DNA of 64,000 nt from Anastatus disparis (lineage: Eukaryota; Arthropoda; Insecta; Hymenoptera; Eupelmidae): NCBI GenBank assembly GCA_017163975.1, contig JAFFSR010000347.1, positions 10,297,501 to 10,361,500 of the forward strand, written 5' to 3'. The notes below the pieces were generated by a model, which did not search any database, was not told the DNA's origin, and saw only the letters and a list, made by a program, of their open reading frames with translations. Shown piece by piece: positions 10,725 through 21,898 of the stretch. The position numbers and the translations under genes were made by a program. Positions within the stretch are counted from its first letter, which is position 1. Every line of letters starts with the position of its first letter.

Positions 10725-12480
10725 CATCGTTGAAGCGCGACATCTAACTGATTTAACCTAAAAATCATGTGTTCAGTTTTCGTGAAATCACGTAAAGCAC
10801 GTTAAAATGTCGCCGTTGAACGAAGTTAAATAACCTTGACGGTGCATGGTCGCATTGAAATCGTCGACCAATGACGTAATTTGCCGGTATTTTTTTTACA
10901 GTGTAACAATATTGACATGTGATAATCGTTGTTCGTAAAGATTTTAATGTTTATGTATGTTGTAAGTATATATTCAACAAAATAAAACATTAAATATGAA
11001 CATTTAAAATATTTTAAGAATCTTGTTTATGTAGGTAATATACTAAAATGGATAAAAACGTAAAAAAACGTGTTGTTTATAATAAAGAGGTTATGTGCAA
11101 AGCCGTAGAAGTTTTGAAAATAAGTGTTACTTAATTTTAATAATTAGTGTAGTTGCTTTGTCTTAGTAAATAATTGATAATTAATAAATTTTCATATAAC
11201 TTATGTATATTACTATTTATTATAAGCATTGTTCATCAATTATAAGCATTTTTCACCAACAAAAAAAAATTATATTTAATCGAATCATACCTTATGCTGT
11301 CTGCTATGATCTGTATCAGCCATCTTAATTTTTATGTCCTTGGAACCCAGAGAAAAAAAGGAAATCGCTCTACAAAGACGCTAATATTTTCTTTTTCAAA
11401 ATGGCCGATGGCTAGTAGTGATAGACCCTTCAGGAAGATGGTGGTTAATCGCTTCAACGTGGTGATGGCACACGCGGAACAGAAAAGCAACAAAGTCTCG
11501 CGCGGGTGAATTAATAATAACAACAATCAAAGAAAGTATTTAGCATCAATAATCTATTTCTTAAACTCAACGACTATAATAACAATTTAATAATTTTAAA
11601 AATAAAGGCAACTTTAACAATTACTTCAATATATGCAGCAAAAAAAATGACTCTACAATACGGTTATTTAAACGACAATTAAAACAAAATAAAATAATTC
11701 TTCACTATTGCTCTCTTTGTTACTCTTATTATATCCTATCTACTGTCTCTTTCCTAATTCGCGCCTCCTTGATCAAATCAGGTTCTTTTCGCTAAGTTTC
11801 TTTAATTACTCTAGTGTAGTTTGCTACTTGCTAGTCAAATTAGTTTTTCATTTTCTCTACTAGTTTAGTATTTTACAATTTGCTTATTACGTCCCCTGCG
11901 CGCGTGATTTAATTAAATAAAAATGACGTATTGAATATTAATTAATTATCTATCTAAATATCAAAAAAATTATTTCTAATAGACTTTAATTTTTAATTAA
12001 TTATTTAAATTATTTTTATCTCATTGATAATTAATTAGTTCACGCTGTTACATATCTTTATATAGAAAAAAATATTCCTTACAGTACAGCAGCGCCACTT
12101 GTAAAATTAAAAGAAAACAGTATTAAAAAGAAATTTATTTGACTTTATCTTCGAATTTTATTAATACGCGAGCGCCCTCTAAATTATATTCACGCCTACA
12201 CTATACTACGCAACATTAACTTCCCCCTTTTATAATATAATTAAATTTTTTATCTATCCAATCGCTTTTTACCATACGCGTCTATATCCTACGTTACCAT
12301 CTTCGCTTCTTACATCTTTATCTTTCTGTTTCTTTCTCTCTCTCTCTCTTTCTTTTGCCTATACTTCGCGAGTGCCACAATTATATGTTCATGCGAGCAC
12401 GTGTTCATTTATTTTACGCCGTTGAAACCGCTCTGCTGCTTCCTAGACGTGGTATGACCGTCTTCTGCTAGCAGGTATCG
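10725..12480. other. No gene recognised; AT-rich
   Basis: I see no supportable coding sequence. A 28-codon ATG ORF near 11048 is too short to interpret. A CT-rich run lies near 12330-12350. No terminal repeat of Polinton 1 could be recognised here. Confidence 0.5.
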
Positions 12481-13660
12481 ATCGCGCAACTTGCTGATAG
12501 TGTGTGCCCTATTAAAAAAAAAACACACATTTTTTACAGCTTTTCGGCAATTGAATAGCTTCCATTGTCTGGCCTCATATATTTGATGCGTCTTCAAAAT
12601 TTGTTTAAGAGATGACGAAACTTAAAGAAACACCACCTAGTGATTTAAAATCGCTATTAATGATTTAAATCACTAGGTGACGTTTCTTCAAGTTTTGTCA
12701 TCCCCCTATTGAAGAAAAACACGTGTTTTTTACACGTGTTATTTACACGTGCAAAATACACGTGTTTTTTACATGTAAAATTTGCGTGTTTTTTCAAGCA
12801 TTTTTTTCACGTGCTTTTGTTGACGTGAAATATTGTGAAAATTGAAAAAAAACACGTGTTTTTTGTATATTTTTTCATATTAAAAACTACGCATTTTTCA
12901 TTAACGAACAATGAGAATGTTTTGTAAAGAGTATTTATAATACTTTATTTTGACCTTTTTGAAAAAAATACGTTGTGTATCTACACGTTTTTTTTTATAA
13001 CTCTTCGAAGATCGAAGAGCTTCTAAGACCAGAGTGTCTGGCTTCATATATCTTGTGTCTTCGAAATTTGTATAGGGGATGACAAAACTGAGAAAAACAC
13101 CACCTAGTGACTTAGAGTCAGACCGACATAATCGATCATCAATAGCGATTTTAAATCACTAGGTGGCGTTTTTCTCAGTTTTGTCATCCCCTATACAAAT
13201 TTCAAAGACACAAGATATATGAAGCCAGACACTCTGGGTCTTAGAAGTTCTTCGATCTTCGAAGAGTTATAAAAAATACGTGTAGATAGAACGGTCAAAA
13301 AAGGGTCAAAATAAAGTATTATAAATGCTCTTTACAAAACATTCTCATTGTTCGTTAATGAAAAATGCGTAGTTTTTAATATGAAAAAATATACAAAAAA
13401 CACGTGTTTTTTTCAATTTTCACAATATTTTACGTCAACAAAAACACGTGAAAAAAACACGTGAAAAAAGCACGTGAAAAAAATGCTTGAAAAAACACGC
13501 AAATTTTACATGTAAAAAACACGTGTAAAAAACACGTGTATTTTGCACGTGTTTTTTTTCAATAGGGCCCTTACAAATTTCGAAGACGCATCAGATATAT
13601 GAGGCCAGACAATACAAACTCTTCGATTGTCGAAGAGTTGTAAAAAAATACACCTGAAAA
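12480..13660. repeat. Large nested palindrome rich in CACGTG
   Basis: Two arms of roughly 550 bases mirror each other around about 13130. For example, the GTCTGGCTTCATATATCTTG block at 13038 has its complement near 13210-13230. A smaller palindrome with the CACCTAGTGATTT motif lies within (12612-12705), and a related one at the centre (13077-13193). The outer parts carry many CACGTG hexamers spaced by A or T runs, and these continue to about 13790. There is no coding content. It looks like a fold-back element family with an internal tandem array. Confidence 0.8.
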
Positions 13661-14424
13661 ATACACATGAAAAAAACATTTGAAAAAAAATACATGAAAA
13701 AACACGCAAATTTTACATGTAAAAAACACGTGTAAAAAATACGTGTTTTTTTCACGTGCAAAAAACACGAGTTTTTTTCAATAGGGTGCATAGTGAGTGT
13801 GTGTGCATAGTTGTTCCTTCGACATTGCCGTCAGCCGGTATTCCAAAACACATGGCTACTTAGCAATAGGCCATATGATCAGCTGTATACACCCAGGGCT
13901 CAGCACCGAAAACAAGAACACAACAGAATTATTTCTCTGCTGGTTTCTTACGGTGGCCTTGGCTACTGTCACGAGTGTGGTGATTATGATTTTAGAAATT
14001 CACATGATCGGGGAATTACGTATGCTTTTTTTATTTAACAGGTTTTATAATAAAAAATTATTCTAAATAAATAAAAAGAAAAAAAATTATTGTGGCGTGG
14101 AAACACCACGTCACAATATTCAATTAAAAATAAACTGTCAATGTATAATGATTCAGTGTTAGTGTAAATTATACAAGAATAATGAAGTATTTATGTAAAT
14201 TAAATATTTAATGGAAAGTTGAATGTTAGTGTAGTATTCGTATAAGTGTATGCATGCATGTGTTTCAAATTCAAGTTATACCGTGTTTTCAATGCTATAA
14301 TAAAGTGTATATTGATTCTTGTTATAATGTATTTTTAATGATATAATAAAGTGTATTAATTCTGGTTATTAATACATGTATATATTTTATGGGTATACAA
14401 AAACATTTTTTTCCAAATATTTTA
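13660..14424. other. No gene recognised
   Basis: Further CACGTG/T-run repeats occupy 13660-13790. Beyond that I see only AT-rich sequence and a short palindrome at about 14091-14115 (TGTGGCGTGG...CCACGTCACA). Overlapping ORFs of 66-89 codons show no family resemblance. Confidence 0.4.
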
Positions 14425-15724
14425 CCATATACATCATTTTTTTCAGCTCTTGAAAGTATTAAAATAATGAATTAAGTAATCATCATCGTCAAATTTATAC
14501 CTTTTATTTGATTTATCTATAATTTTCTATCAAGAAAGCTTTGACATTAATCAAGCAATCGTCGAGTACTTCTGTATTCAATTCATCCATTTTAATAATA
14601 TAAAATTCATAAAAATATGATTACACTATCTTTTTATTTTCGAATATAATAAATTTTTTTCAAACCTTTTTAATATTGTATCTGTTATCTTTTGTTTTTA
14701 GTCATTATTCAAACTGATAAATTCTATTTTATCTTTACTATTACTTTTAAAAAAGTATATTTTAGACGAGTTTAGATATTGAATAGTATAGTATTTTTTA
14801 GAACATTTATTCTAAATATTTTATTTAATTTTTTTTGCTACATACATCATACTTTTTTTAAATTTTAGCTCTATAAAGTACTAAAATGAATTAAGTAATC
14901 ATCATCAAGTATGAATATTCTCTGGTAAATGAAATAAAGAGTTGATCTGGTATATATTTGTTTTTTCAATTTTGATGTGTACTATCATCGCTATCTTCAA
15001 TAATTAATTTTTTTTCATAAATTATTTGGCAAAGTTTTTCCAAACATTCATTTATCAAAGATTGATCAAAGAGAATATAATTAAAGATTAAAGATTGATC
15101 AAAGAGAATATAAATTGAACATTTTATGAATTTTATATTATTAAAAAGAAAGAATTAAATACAGAAGTACTCGACGATTGCTTGATTGATTTCAAAACTT
15201 TCTTTAGCCAAAACTGTAAATATTTCATGAATTTTATATTATTAAAAAGAATGAATTGAATACAGAAGTACTCGATGATTGCCTAATTGATTTTAAAACT
15301 TTCTCAAGCAAAAACTACAGATATATCAAGTAAAAGGTATAAACTTGATGATGATTCCTCAATTCATTTCAGTACTTTAAAAAGCTAAAATTAAAAAAAA
15401 ATATGATGTATGTAGCAAAAAAAAATAAAATAAAATATTTAGAATAAATGTTCTAAAAAATACTATACTATTCAATACCTAAACTCGTCTGAAATATACT
15501 TTTTTTAGAGTAATATTAAAGATAAAATAGAATTTATCAGTTTGAATAATGATTAAAAACAAAAAATATTGGATATAATATTCAAAAGGTTTGAAGAAAT
15601 TTTATTACATTCGAAAATAAAAAAATAGTGTAATGATATTTTTATGAATTTTATATTATTAAAAAGGATGAATTGAATACAGAAGTACTCGACGATTGCT
15701 TAATTGATTTCAAAACTTTCTTAA

Positions 15725-16109
15725 GAGCAGGCCGGATTCGCTGTCCTTGTCTAATTGGCATTTTTGTTATTTACTCAAGTATTAATCGGTGTATCTGCAA
15801 ATTGAAGGTTAAGCGCAATAGATATTATTATTACAAATATTTATGCACAAGAAAAAAAAAATCTATCGCTTTGTTTTTGAGAAAAGTAAGGAACGCGAAA
15901 ATATTATAAACATAATCTTTTACTTCAGCGTTCCTTACTTTTCTCAAAAACAAATCGGTAGATTTTTTTTTTCTTGTGCATAGATATTCATAATAATAAT
16001 ATCTATTGCGATCAACCTTTATTTTGAAGATACACCGATTAATACTTGAGTAAATAACAAACAACTCAATTGTTACTCGGTCGGTATCAGGTTCTACTCC
16101 GGCCTGCCG
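15725..16109. mobile_element. TTAA fold-back MITE A
   Basis: TTAA at 15721-15724 and 16110-16113 bound a palindrome whose outermost parts are GAGCAGGCCGGA and its imperfect complement. The centre lies near 15910. Overlapping ORFs in its arms are mirror images of each other and are not genes. Confidence 0.8.
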
Positions 16110-16113
16110 TTAA

Positions 16114-16493
16114 GAGGAGGTCACGTATCTCTGTCCTTTTCTAATCAAAGAATTGAGTATTTTACAGAAACTAATAACTTTAGCAAAAAATGAAGAGAAA
16201 GCCGCATCTCGTATCAAAAAAAGCAATATTTTCTTTGATAAAAAAGAATTAATTTTATTGCTTCGTTTTCAAGAAAACCTTGAAAAACCAAATTGTCCAC
16301 CCTAACCTCTATGATTTAAGTTTTTCAAGGTTTTCTTGAAAACGAAGCAATAAAATTAATTCTTTCTTATCAAAAAAAATATTGCTTTTTTTATACGAGA
16401 TGCGGTTTTCTCTTCATTTTTTGCTAGAGTTATTAGTTTCTGTAAAAAACTCAATTCTTTGATTAGAAAAGGACAGAGATACGAGACCTCCTC
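16114..16493. mobile_element. TTAA fold-back MITE B
   Basis: TTAA at 16110-16113 (shared with MITE A) and 16494-16497 bound a second palindrome. Its ends GAGGAGGTCACGTATCTCTG and complement are distantly similar to those of MITE A. The centre lies near 16300. Half of a related copy is present at about 45725-45873. Confidence 0.8.
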
Positions 16494-16619
16494 TTAATAA
16501 AAAATTATAGATAAATCAAATAAAAGGTATAAATTTGATGATGATGATGATTACTTAATTCATTATTTTAATACTTTCAAGAGCTGAAAAAAATGATGTA
16601 TATGAATGATTCCGTGAAA

Positions 16620-17147
16620 CTTTCAATATTTAGGGAACTGTACATAAAAGCTATGAATTTAATGTAATTGATGAGTAAGAAAAATTTTTTCGTATGAAAA
16701 AAATTTAAAAAAGTATTTTAAGATAGTTTCAGTTAATGTAACGTAATTGTTTTCGCATAAAAAAATATAAAATACGTCATTTTTCAAGTTTTGCAAAGGT
16801 AACTGGTCCCTAATTTTATACCTTTACATGATTAAAAAAAAGAGCGTTTTGAGAAAGGCTCGCAAAAACTTTTTCTTATTATTTTTTGATATATTACTTA
16901 AAAAAAAAGACTTTTCAAAAAAGTGCCCACCTTTAAAAATAGAATATAGCTTTAGAAAATAGGTTCTACGTTTTTATAAAAATGAATTTATTTTTACATT
17001 GCAACGTTTAAAAAAATGCGTTTTGATTTTCTGAAAATAAGAAAGCAAGAATATTTTCTATTTCTTAAAACAAATTTAACTAAAGCTATTACATGAGCGT
17101 GCGATTTAATGAAAAAAAATAGTGAAGTTTTTAAAATACATTAGTAG
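16620..17147. other. No gene recognised; AT-rich
   Basis: A/T-run-rich sequence without an open frame of note. Confidence 0.5.
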
Positions 17148-17280
17148 TATAGGTACCACTATGGAGCGTCACAACAAACCCCCACTCCCCACCCTCCCTG
17201 GAGGTGAATGACCTCTGATTGGTATCAGGAGCTGAGTGAGTCATTATGACGTCACGTGGATATATATACATATAATTTAA
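17148..17280 (+). repeat. Single arm of a MITE family
   Basis: This is about 125 bases beginning TAGTATAGGTACCACTATGG. It closely matches the complement of 34990-35118, one arm of the MITE at 34852-35112. Here only one arm is present. It lies about 330 bases outside the last gene of Polinton 2. Confidence 0.7.
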
Positions 17281-17611
17281 TCTAGAGATGACAAACTTTT
17301 TCAATAATATTTATAAAAAAATTTATTAATAAAATTTTATTAAACTATCCAAATTAATCAAGAAAAAATTAGAATTAATTTAATTGAACAATAAAATATT
17401 TTGCAAATTTAAAAAAAAACGACTTTATTAGGATAAGGTGCAATATTGGTCAAGAAAGAAGAAGATGGTGAGTATACTTTATATTTTTTCGTTTATTGTT
17501 TTATAAAATATATAGTGGATACAATTATAGTATATGTATAGCGAACAAAACTTATTTTATAAGTATAGTGTAAAATATTATTTTATAAATATAGTGAATA
17601 TACGCTTATAA
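17281..17611. other. No gene recognised
   Basis: AT-rich stretch downstream of the last Polinton 2 gene, with a short repeated ATTTTATAA-TATAGTG unit at about 17550-17600. A terminal inverted repeat of the element is expected in this area but I could not identify it. Confidence 0.4.
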
Positions 17612-17824
17612 TTATTTTACAACTACAAGATAATTTAACGCAGCTACAATTGAATCAACATGAAGCGCTGTGATGTCGTGAAATACACGAATAATTTCGG
17701 TTTTAAAAATACAATTTTCAGGTTCTTTTATTTTATTTTCCACACTCGTAATTAACGACGCAATTATATCATCATCACATTCGAGTACAGCTCGTTTCAC
17801 AAAGCCCGCACAATATTCATCCAT
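17612..17824 (-). CDS. Unknown small Polinton 2 protein, 70 aa
   Basis: The frame is open from ATG 17824 to TAA 17612 and follows the previous gene by 12 bases. The product is probably all-helical, acidic at the start (ECDDD) and hydrophobic at the end. I recognise no family. The tight spacing with the upstream ORF and the intact frame in a decayed element argue that it is a real gene. No counterpart is visible in element 1, whose end is missing. Confidence 0.45.
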   Translation of the reverse strand: MDEYCAGFVKRAVLECDDDIIASLITSVENKIKEPENCIFKTEIIRVFHDITALHVDSIVAALNYLVVVK

Positions 17825-17836
17825 TTGAGATCCTTA

Positions 17837-18232
17837 TCAAACACCGCACAATTTTTCTACAAGATCAACAATCTCTCCTGCACACACACTAACACCTTTA
17901 ACAAGCGTGGTTAAATATTTAATCCTATCATCTACGCAGGATGCAACGCCTTGTAAATACTCGATAGTCACCTTTTTCATAACAATGCTTTGTCGATACC
18001 TTCTGACCAGACCAGAAGTAGGGGTGAAATTTTCTTCAATTTCAATGGCTCCATCACTATGGTTTCTAGTATACCTCAGAATCCAACCAGTTCCGTACAC
18101 TTTTTGCTCCATCAAATCATCAGCATTACCATCAAAATATTTTTCAGTATCACCAAACGTAAGCTTAAACTCGTTCCACGTAGCTGTAGTAAAAGCTATT
18201 CCTTGAAAATCGTGTGAGAGTAAACGTACCAT
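17837..18232 (-). CDS. Unknown Polinton 2 protein, 131 aa
   Basis: An intact frame from ATG 18232 to TGA 17837. A Trp/Phe-rich N-terminal half (TWNEFK, GTGWILRYT) gives way to a charged Glu-rich stretch, then a helical C-terminus with three Cys. A candidate TATA (TATATAA on this strand, about 18440) lies some 200 bases upstream. I do not recognise the family. It lies at the outer end of the element beyond the protease remnants, in the typical region for lineage-specific Polinton genes. Confidence 0.5.
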   Translation of the reverse strand: MVRLLSHDFQGIAFTTATWNEFKLTFGDTEKYFDGNADDLMEQKVYGTGWILRYTRNHSDGAIEIEENFTPTSGLVRRYRQSIVMKKVTIEYLQGVASCVDDRIKYLTTLVKGVSVCAGEIVDLVEKLCGV

Positions 18233-18486
18233 TGGATAAAATTAGCCATCTCGTAGTTTATTATATTCAAGACCAACTAAAATTTTTTTCGTAAATTATT
18301 TATTCAAACCGTAGAAAGAATTAAAGATGGGCTGTGTAAAGTTCTTCTTCTGATGCGCCATTTTTTCCCTTTTTTCCTAATAGCTTTTTACGATACGAAC
18401 GACGACTAAATGACTGTCATCTTGATGAATATAATCTCGTTATATAAAGGCTTAACACAAGAGACAGTGGAGGGGATAAGGTGATG

Positions 18487-18866
18487 ACTAAGAAAATACA
18501 CTCTCGCTACTTCTTTGTAACGAATGTGCTTTTACGGCAAGAAAGTAACAATGATCCCCAGAAAAGCTATCGTCAGCATTATTAATGAACACGTGTCTTG
18601 CAGCTGCAGTATTATTTTCTACCGAATCAGCAAAAAAATTGTTATTGAATTCCTCGAACTCTGAACTCATTATTTCTTTGGTGAGCGTTACTTTACGAGA
18701 AGAAAGTAACAATCATTCCTAGAAAAGTTATCGTCAACATGTCTGATCGACACGTTGCTTGCAGCTGCAGTATTGTTTTCTAAGAAACCAACAACAGAAT
18801 TATTAAATTCCACGAACACTGATCTCACTATATTCTTGGTAACGAACATGACTTTGTGACAAGTAT
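18487..18866 (-). pseudogene. Two extra copies of the protease C-terminal segment
   Basis: Two degenerate tandem units (about 18668-18866 and 18487-18667) resemble the last third of the protease ORF at 18871-19275. They share an F-E-E/K-F start, an Asn-Asn/Asp-x-A-A block, and an A/V-D-D-x-F-S-G/R-x-x-C ending. Anchor spacing between units is about 215 and 161 bases. The unit nearest 18500 is open for about 74 codons. I read this as segmental tandem duplication within the 3' part of the protease gene, not as separate genes. Confidence 0.6.
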
Positions 18867-18870
18867 CAGG

Positions 18871-19345
18871 TTACAATAACGACAGCTTACCATAACACTT
18901 TTGAAAACATCTTATCATACAACAACCATTTCCAGAAAAGTTGTCATCAGCATGTTTGAACGGTACATAATTTCTGGCTACAGCATCGTTTTTTACTAAA
19001 TCAGTAGAAAAATTTTTAAGGAATTTCTCGAAACCCAATCCAGATGTCATGTAATCCAAGAACATAATACGAAATTGACCGCACACATCAGATGTTTCAC
19101 TCTGTAATTGTACCGTATTCCAACGGAATCTATTACAATTACGACGTAGACGTTTAATATAATCTGGTATCAAAGGCGGCATTCCATAACTATCAAAATA
19201 CCAAGCTGTACCACGACGGTTAACATACATACACACCCAATACGTTCCGGGTTTTGTATCGCCATCAGTGTTCACTACAATTGCTGTCGGTTTCGTTCAC
19301 ACCTTCGGAATTTGATCTGCTGGGTACACTCCTACAGAGTGGGAC
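18871..19345 (-). pseudogene. Polinton 2 adenain-like cysteine protease, inactivated
   Basis: This is a virion maturation protease of the adenain (C5/Ulp1-like) family. The WYFDSYG segment carries the acidic residue, and QSETSDVCGQF carries the Gln and the nucleophile Cys with the family spacing of 7. The position of the catalytic His, in a PGT-H-WV type context, is Tyr here (TAT at about 19240). That is one C-to-T step from CAT. Upstream, in the same frame, a YPADQIP-like segment typical of the family N-terminus is separated from the body by TGA at 19297-19299. The visible body has no ATG start. The gene overlaps the end of the 217-codon ORF in another frame. It is very probably a dead enzyme. 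Confidence 0.75.
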
Positions 19346-19918
19346 GGTATAACCTTCAAAATTTCCATTATCTCCAGGCTGTTCATCGCAAAGAAGTGTC
19401 GGTGGTTGAAACACAAATTCAGAATCACGCTCCAAATCTCGTAAAGATAACCATTTTTTTAAACGGTACGCATTGTTTGAAGCGCACGTATATTTTAGAT
19501 GAGGTGTCTTTACAGCGTGATTGAGACAATACTTATTTAACCAGGGTAGCTGATTAAATGACGGGCAATCATTATTTGATTCTGAATTTATAATTTCTCG
19601 CGCTGTAATACCGTATAAAATTGACCACTTTTGTTTACCTCTCACGTAAATTTTTCTAACTTTCCGAGTAAGATCGCGCAACGTTTGGTAGAGAGCTTTC
19701 TCCGTTACATCACCGTCAAAATAGTCAAGACCATGATGATGTTCTGCAAGCCAATTATTTTCTCTTCTTATGCCTCTGCTAAAAGCGTTTATACGATTTT
19801 TCGATGCGATAATCCAATGACCGCTAAAATCATCGTTCAAAGCTACGATGGCGACTTCTGTTGGAACAACTCTGTTATTGCTATCTCTTAAGCACTGAAT
19901 ATCTACGACTACATCCAT
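19265..19918 (-). CDS. Polinton 2 'VDIQ' protein, 217 aa, function unknown
   Basis: The frame is open from ATG 19918 to TGA 19265. A conserved N-terminus (VVVDIQCL ... EVAIVAL ... HWI) is followed by NNWLAEHHHGLDYFDGDV and a helical Arg/Lys-rich middle. Further on come CPSFNQLPWL, CLNH and CASNNAYRLKKW blocks. The family recurs in insect Polintons without assigned function. The early acidic pattern and alpha/beta appearance recall a nuclease-like fold, but a catalytic set is not evident. The last 25 codons overlap the protease frame and may be out-of-frame sequence added by an indel. A truncated copy starts at 10473. Confidence 0.65.
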   Translation of the reverse strand: MDVVVDIQCLRDSNNRVVPTEVAIVALNDDFSGHWIIASKNRINAFSRGIRRENNWLAEHHHGLDYFDGDVTEKALYQTLRDLTRKVRKIYVRGKQKWSILYGITAREIINSESNNDCPSFNQLPWLNKYCLNHAVKTPHLKYTCASNNAYRLKKWLSLRDLERDSEFVFQPPTLLCDEQPGDNGNFEGYTVPLCRSVPSRSNSEGVNETDSNCSEH

Positions 19919-20023
19919 GATTCAACTTTTTGTCTGACCAATGCAACGATTAAAGCTATACTGAGGAGTAACGGTGATGTCTTTTCATCTGATAAAATTA
20001 GTAAGCGCCATCTATTGATAGCT

Positions 20024-21345
20024 TTACCCATTAAAATCTACAATTGTTTGTCGCGATGCGTCAATCTCTAAAATGTTATCGTCTTCTGTCTAAATTATAC
20101 AATTGACGGTGTCTGTCAGAGGTTCGCTAAATCTGACATCGAGTCTAACACTTCTATGTTTTATTAAATTTCAATGAGTACATTCATTTGCCGATAAATC
20201 GGGTGATATATCAAACGCAAACAGACAGAAACCGTTTGGATACGACTCACGAGTAATTTTATTTCCCTCATTGAGAAAATGGACACCTGTACCGCTGAAT
20301 AAAGTATGATATGCATCAACGTATAACTTTTTTACTTTGAAATCAGGTTGTAATGGTTTTGAAGGTATTTGAACACCATCAACAAGCAAACATAGAAAAT
20401 TGATGTTTAAATGATCAAAATTGAACGGATTGAGCATTTGGTCTCCGTTAAACGCCTTGTTTTGAACTAACCCTATGATTATTCTTTCAGGTAACTGTCC
20501 TAAAATAAAATTATACAGAGTTTCACCATGTATACCGCTATGCATTGTTACAGCTTTGACTTCAACTCTTGTGAGAGGGTATTAAGCTGTAGCTTTAGAA
20601 AGTGCTTTTGCGTGTGCTAATAGCACACCTGGGTTAATTTTTACCCGGCTAACTAAAAGATTAGCTTCTTCTATATGTACGGCAAAGTATCCTGAAGGAT
20701 CCGTGAGGCAAAAACCATCTCGAGAGCGCACTAAACGAACTCTTACTTCAACGCCGTTTAGTAATAACGTTTCTTGATTAAACACTTCGGCATGTAAATG
20801 CCCGACAAGATCTACAGTTTTTTTTGCGCCCAAATATTCACGCCGCTTAATAAGTCCTTGGTTGTCACTGCCCACATCGTCCATTTTCCCAGCTGTATCG
20901 TCACACCACAAAATGGTTGATAAATGAGAATTTTTAGCAGCAGGGCCATAGTTGAGCAGTGTCTCGATGCTCTGTACGCGTAAGAATTATTTGGAGCTGT
21001 CACAGGTTTCTGGTTAAATAGTACATCTAATTAGCTGAATAGTGAGTGCATAAAATTATTCACCGGTGCCACTTTATTGAGTAGTTCTGCAGTCACATTT
21101 CCAGGATACTCATCGACAGTGGTGTATAAGCTAACGCGCAAGCTAAGCATACTATGTGCTAAATCTAAATAATCCTCACCATTTCCAGATATTACAAATT
21201 CTATAGGTGCGTCATCAGTCAACGAGGAGATAGGCTTATACTGGACCCAATGAGAGCTCTCGATAGTAGTCTGTGTCGAAGGAATGTCGAATAGGAGCAA
21301 TTCCGATTTCATGCACTCACAGGACTGTGTGTGTAAAAACGCCAT
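20024..21345 (-). pseudogene. Polinton 2 major capsid-like protein, multiply broken
   Basis: Homologous over its whole length to the intact gene at 8668-10002, from ATG 21345 (MAFLHTQSCECMKSE) to TAA 20024-20026 with the same final residues (DASRQ...DFNG). Breaks are TAA at 21031-21033 (Gln codon in the other copy), a frameshift near 20960-20975, TAA at 20582-20584 (Lys in the other copy), TGA at 20171-20173 (Trp in the other copy) and a further TAG near 20095. The putative role is the double jelly-roll hexon-type capsid protein. GC content and codon use differ clearly from element 1. Confidence 0.75.
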
Positions 21346-21347
21346 TT

Positions 21348-21887
21348 TTAATCGAAAATATCTCTTGTCGTTCATACTTTTTGACTTTTTCGAGAATTTT
21401 TCTTTTTTTCTGGTTTTATTTATTTTCTTCTTTACTACTTTATTCCTTTTATTTTTTGTGCTGCGCCGTTTAATCTTTCTTCGAGTGCTCTTAACACTGA
21501 CACGGCCGTCATCCAACTGCAAAGCAGACAGATAACGCTGTTTCTTATATCCAGATCCTTCCATCAATTTATCCAGTTTCTCTTCAGCCTTTCTTTTAAG
21601 ATTTGTGCCAGACTCTTTTATACGATTTCGTAGAGATTCTTTGATTGGAGTATTCTGTGTTGCAACGTCAGATAAAACGTTCACACCGCTACGCAATGCC
21701 TCCTTTCCCACAGCTTTAGCACCACGGGTGAGTAGCGGTAGTACACGACGAAACAACCCAGCTAGAAAACTTCCTACACCACCATGCCCTCTTTGGTAGG
21801 GGGCTCCAACGTAAATACGTCCGATACCCCTACCATTTTACCACCACCACCGATCTGCATGTCAAAGTATGCCTCGTAATAATTCAT
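21348..21887 (-). pseudogene. Polinton 2 basic amphipathic virion protein, frameshifted
   Basis: Starts at ATG 21887 (NYYEAYFDMQ), with a Gly-rich repeat and then a one-base loss near 21830. The conserved HGGVGSFLAGLFRR segment and the amphipathic helix (VLPLLTRGAKAVGKEALRSG) follow in the second frame. The C-terminal tail is very Lys/Arg-rich. A later indel removes the natural stop, so the frame runs on into the capsid-like gene without a stop. In element 1 the two genes are separate. The apparent fusion is therefore decay and not a designed polyprotein. Confidence 0.6.
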
Positions 21888-21898
21888 CTTTTTTCTTA

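Larger units (their letters stand above)
14425..16605. mobile_element. Long fold-back element, interrupted
   Basis: The left arm (about 14425-14920) pairs with a right arm that is split: 14545-14920 pairs with about 15345-15720, and 14425-14545 pairs with 16498-16605. The part between the arms contains a near-direct duplication (GAAGTACTCGACGATTGC type units at about 15165 and 15265). The right arm is interrupted exactly at a TTAA by the insertion described at 15721-16497. There is no transposase gene, so this is a non-autonomous element. Confidence 0.75.

Noticed and set aside
11048..11134. 28-codon ORF starting MDKNVKKRV
   Set aside because: Too short, no context, and no recognised domain.
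14091..14115. Solo LTR end (TGTGGCG...CGTCACA)
   Set aside because: Short palindrome only. No LTR body, primer site or target duplication around it.
15673..16064. Pair of similar ORFs on opposite strands
   Set aside because: They are the two arms of a palindromic MITE read in opposite directions.
19265..19918. Exonuclease assignment for the 217-codon protein
   Set aside because: The early Asp and alpha/beta pattern is suggestive, but I cannot see a full set of catalytic residues.
21031..21756. Fusion of basic virion protein with capsid protein
   Set aside because: Element 1 keeps separate genes, and the fusion frame arises from an indel that removes the natural stop.
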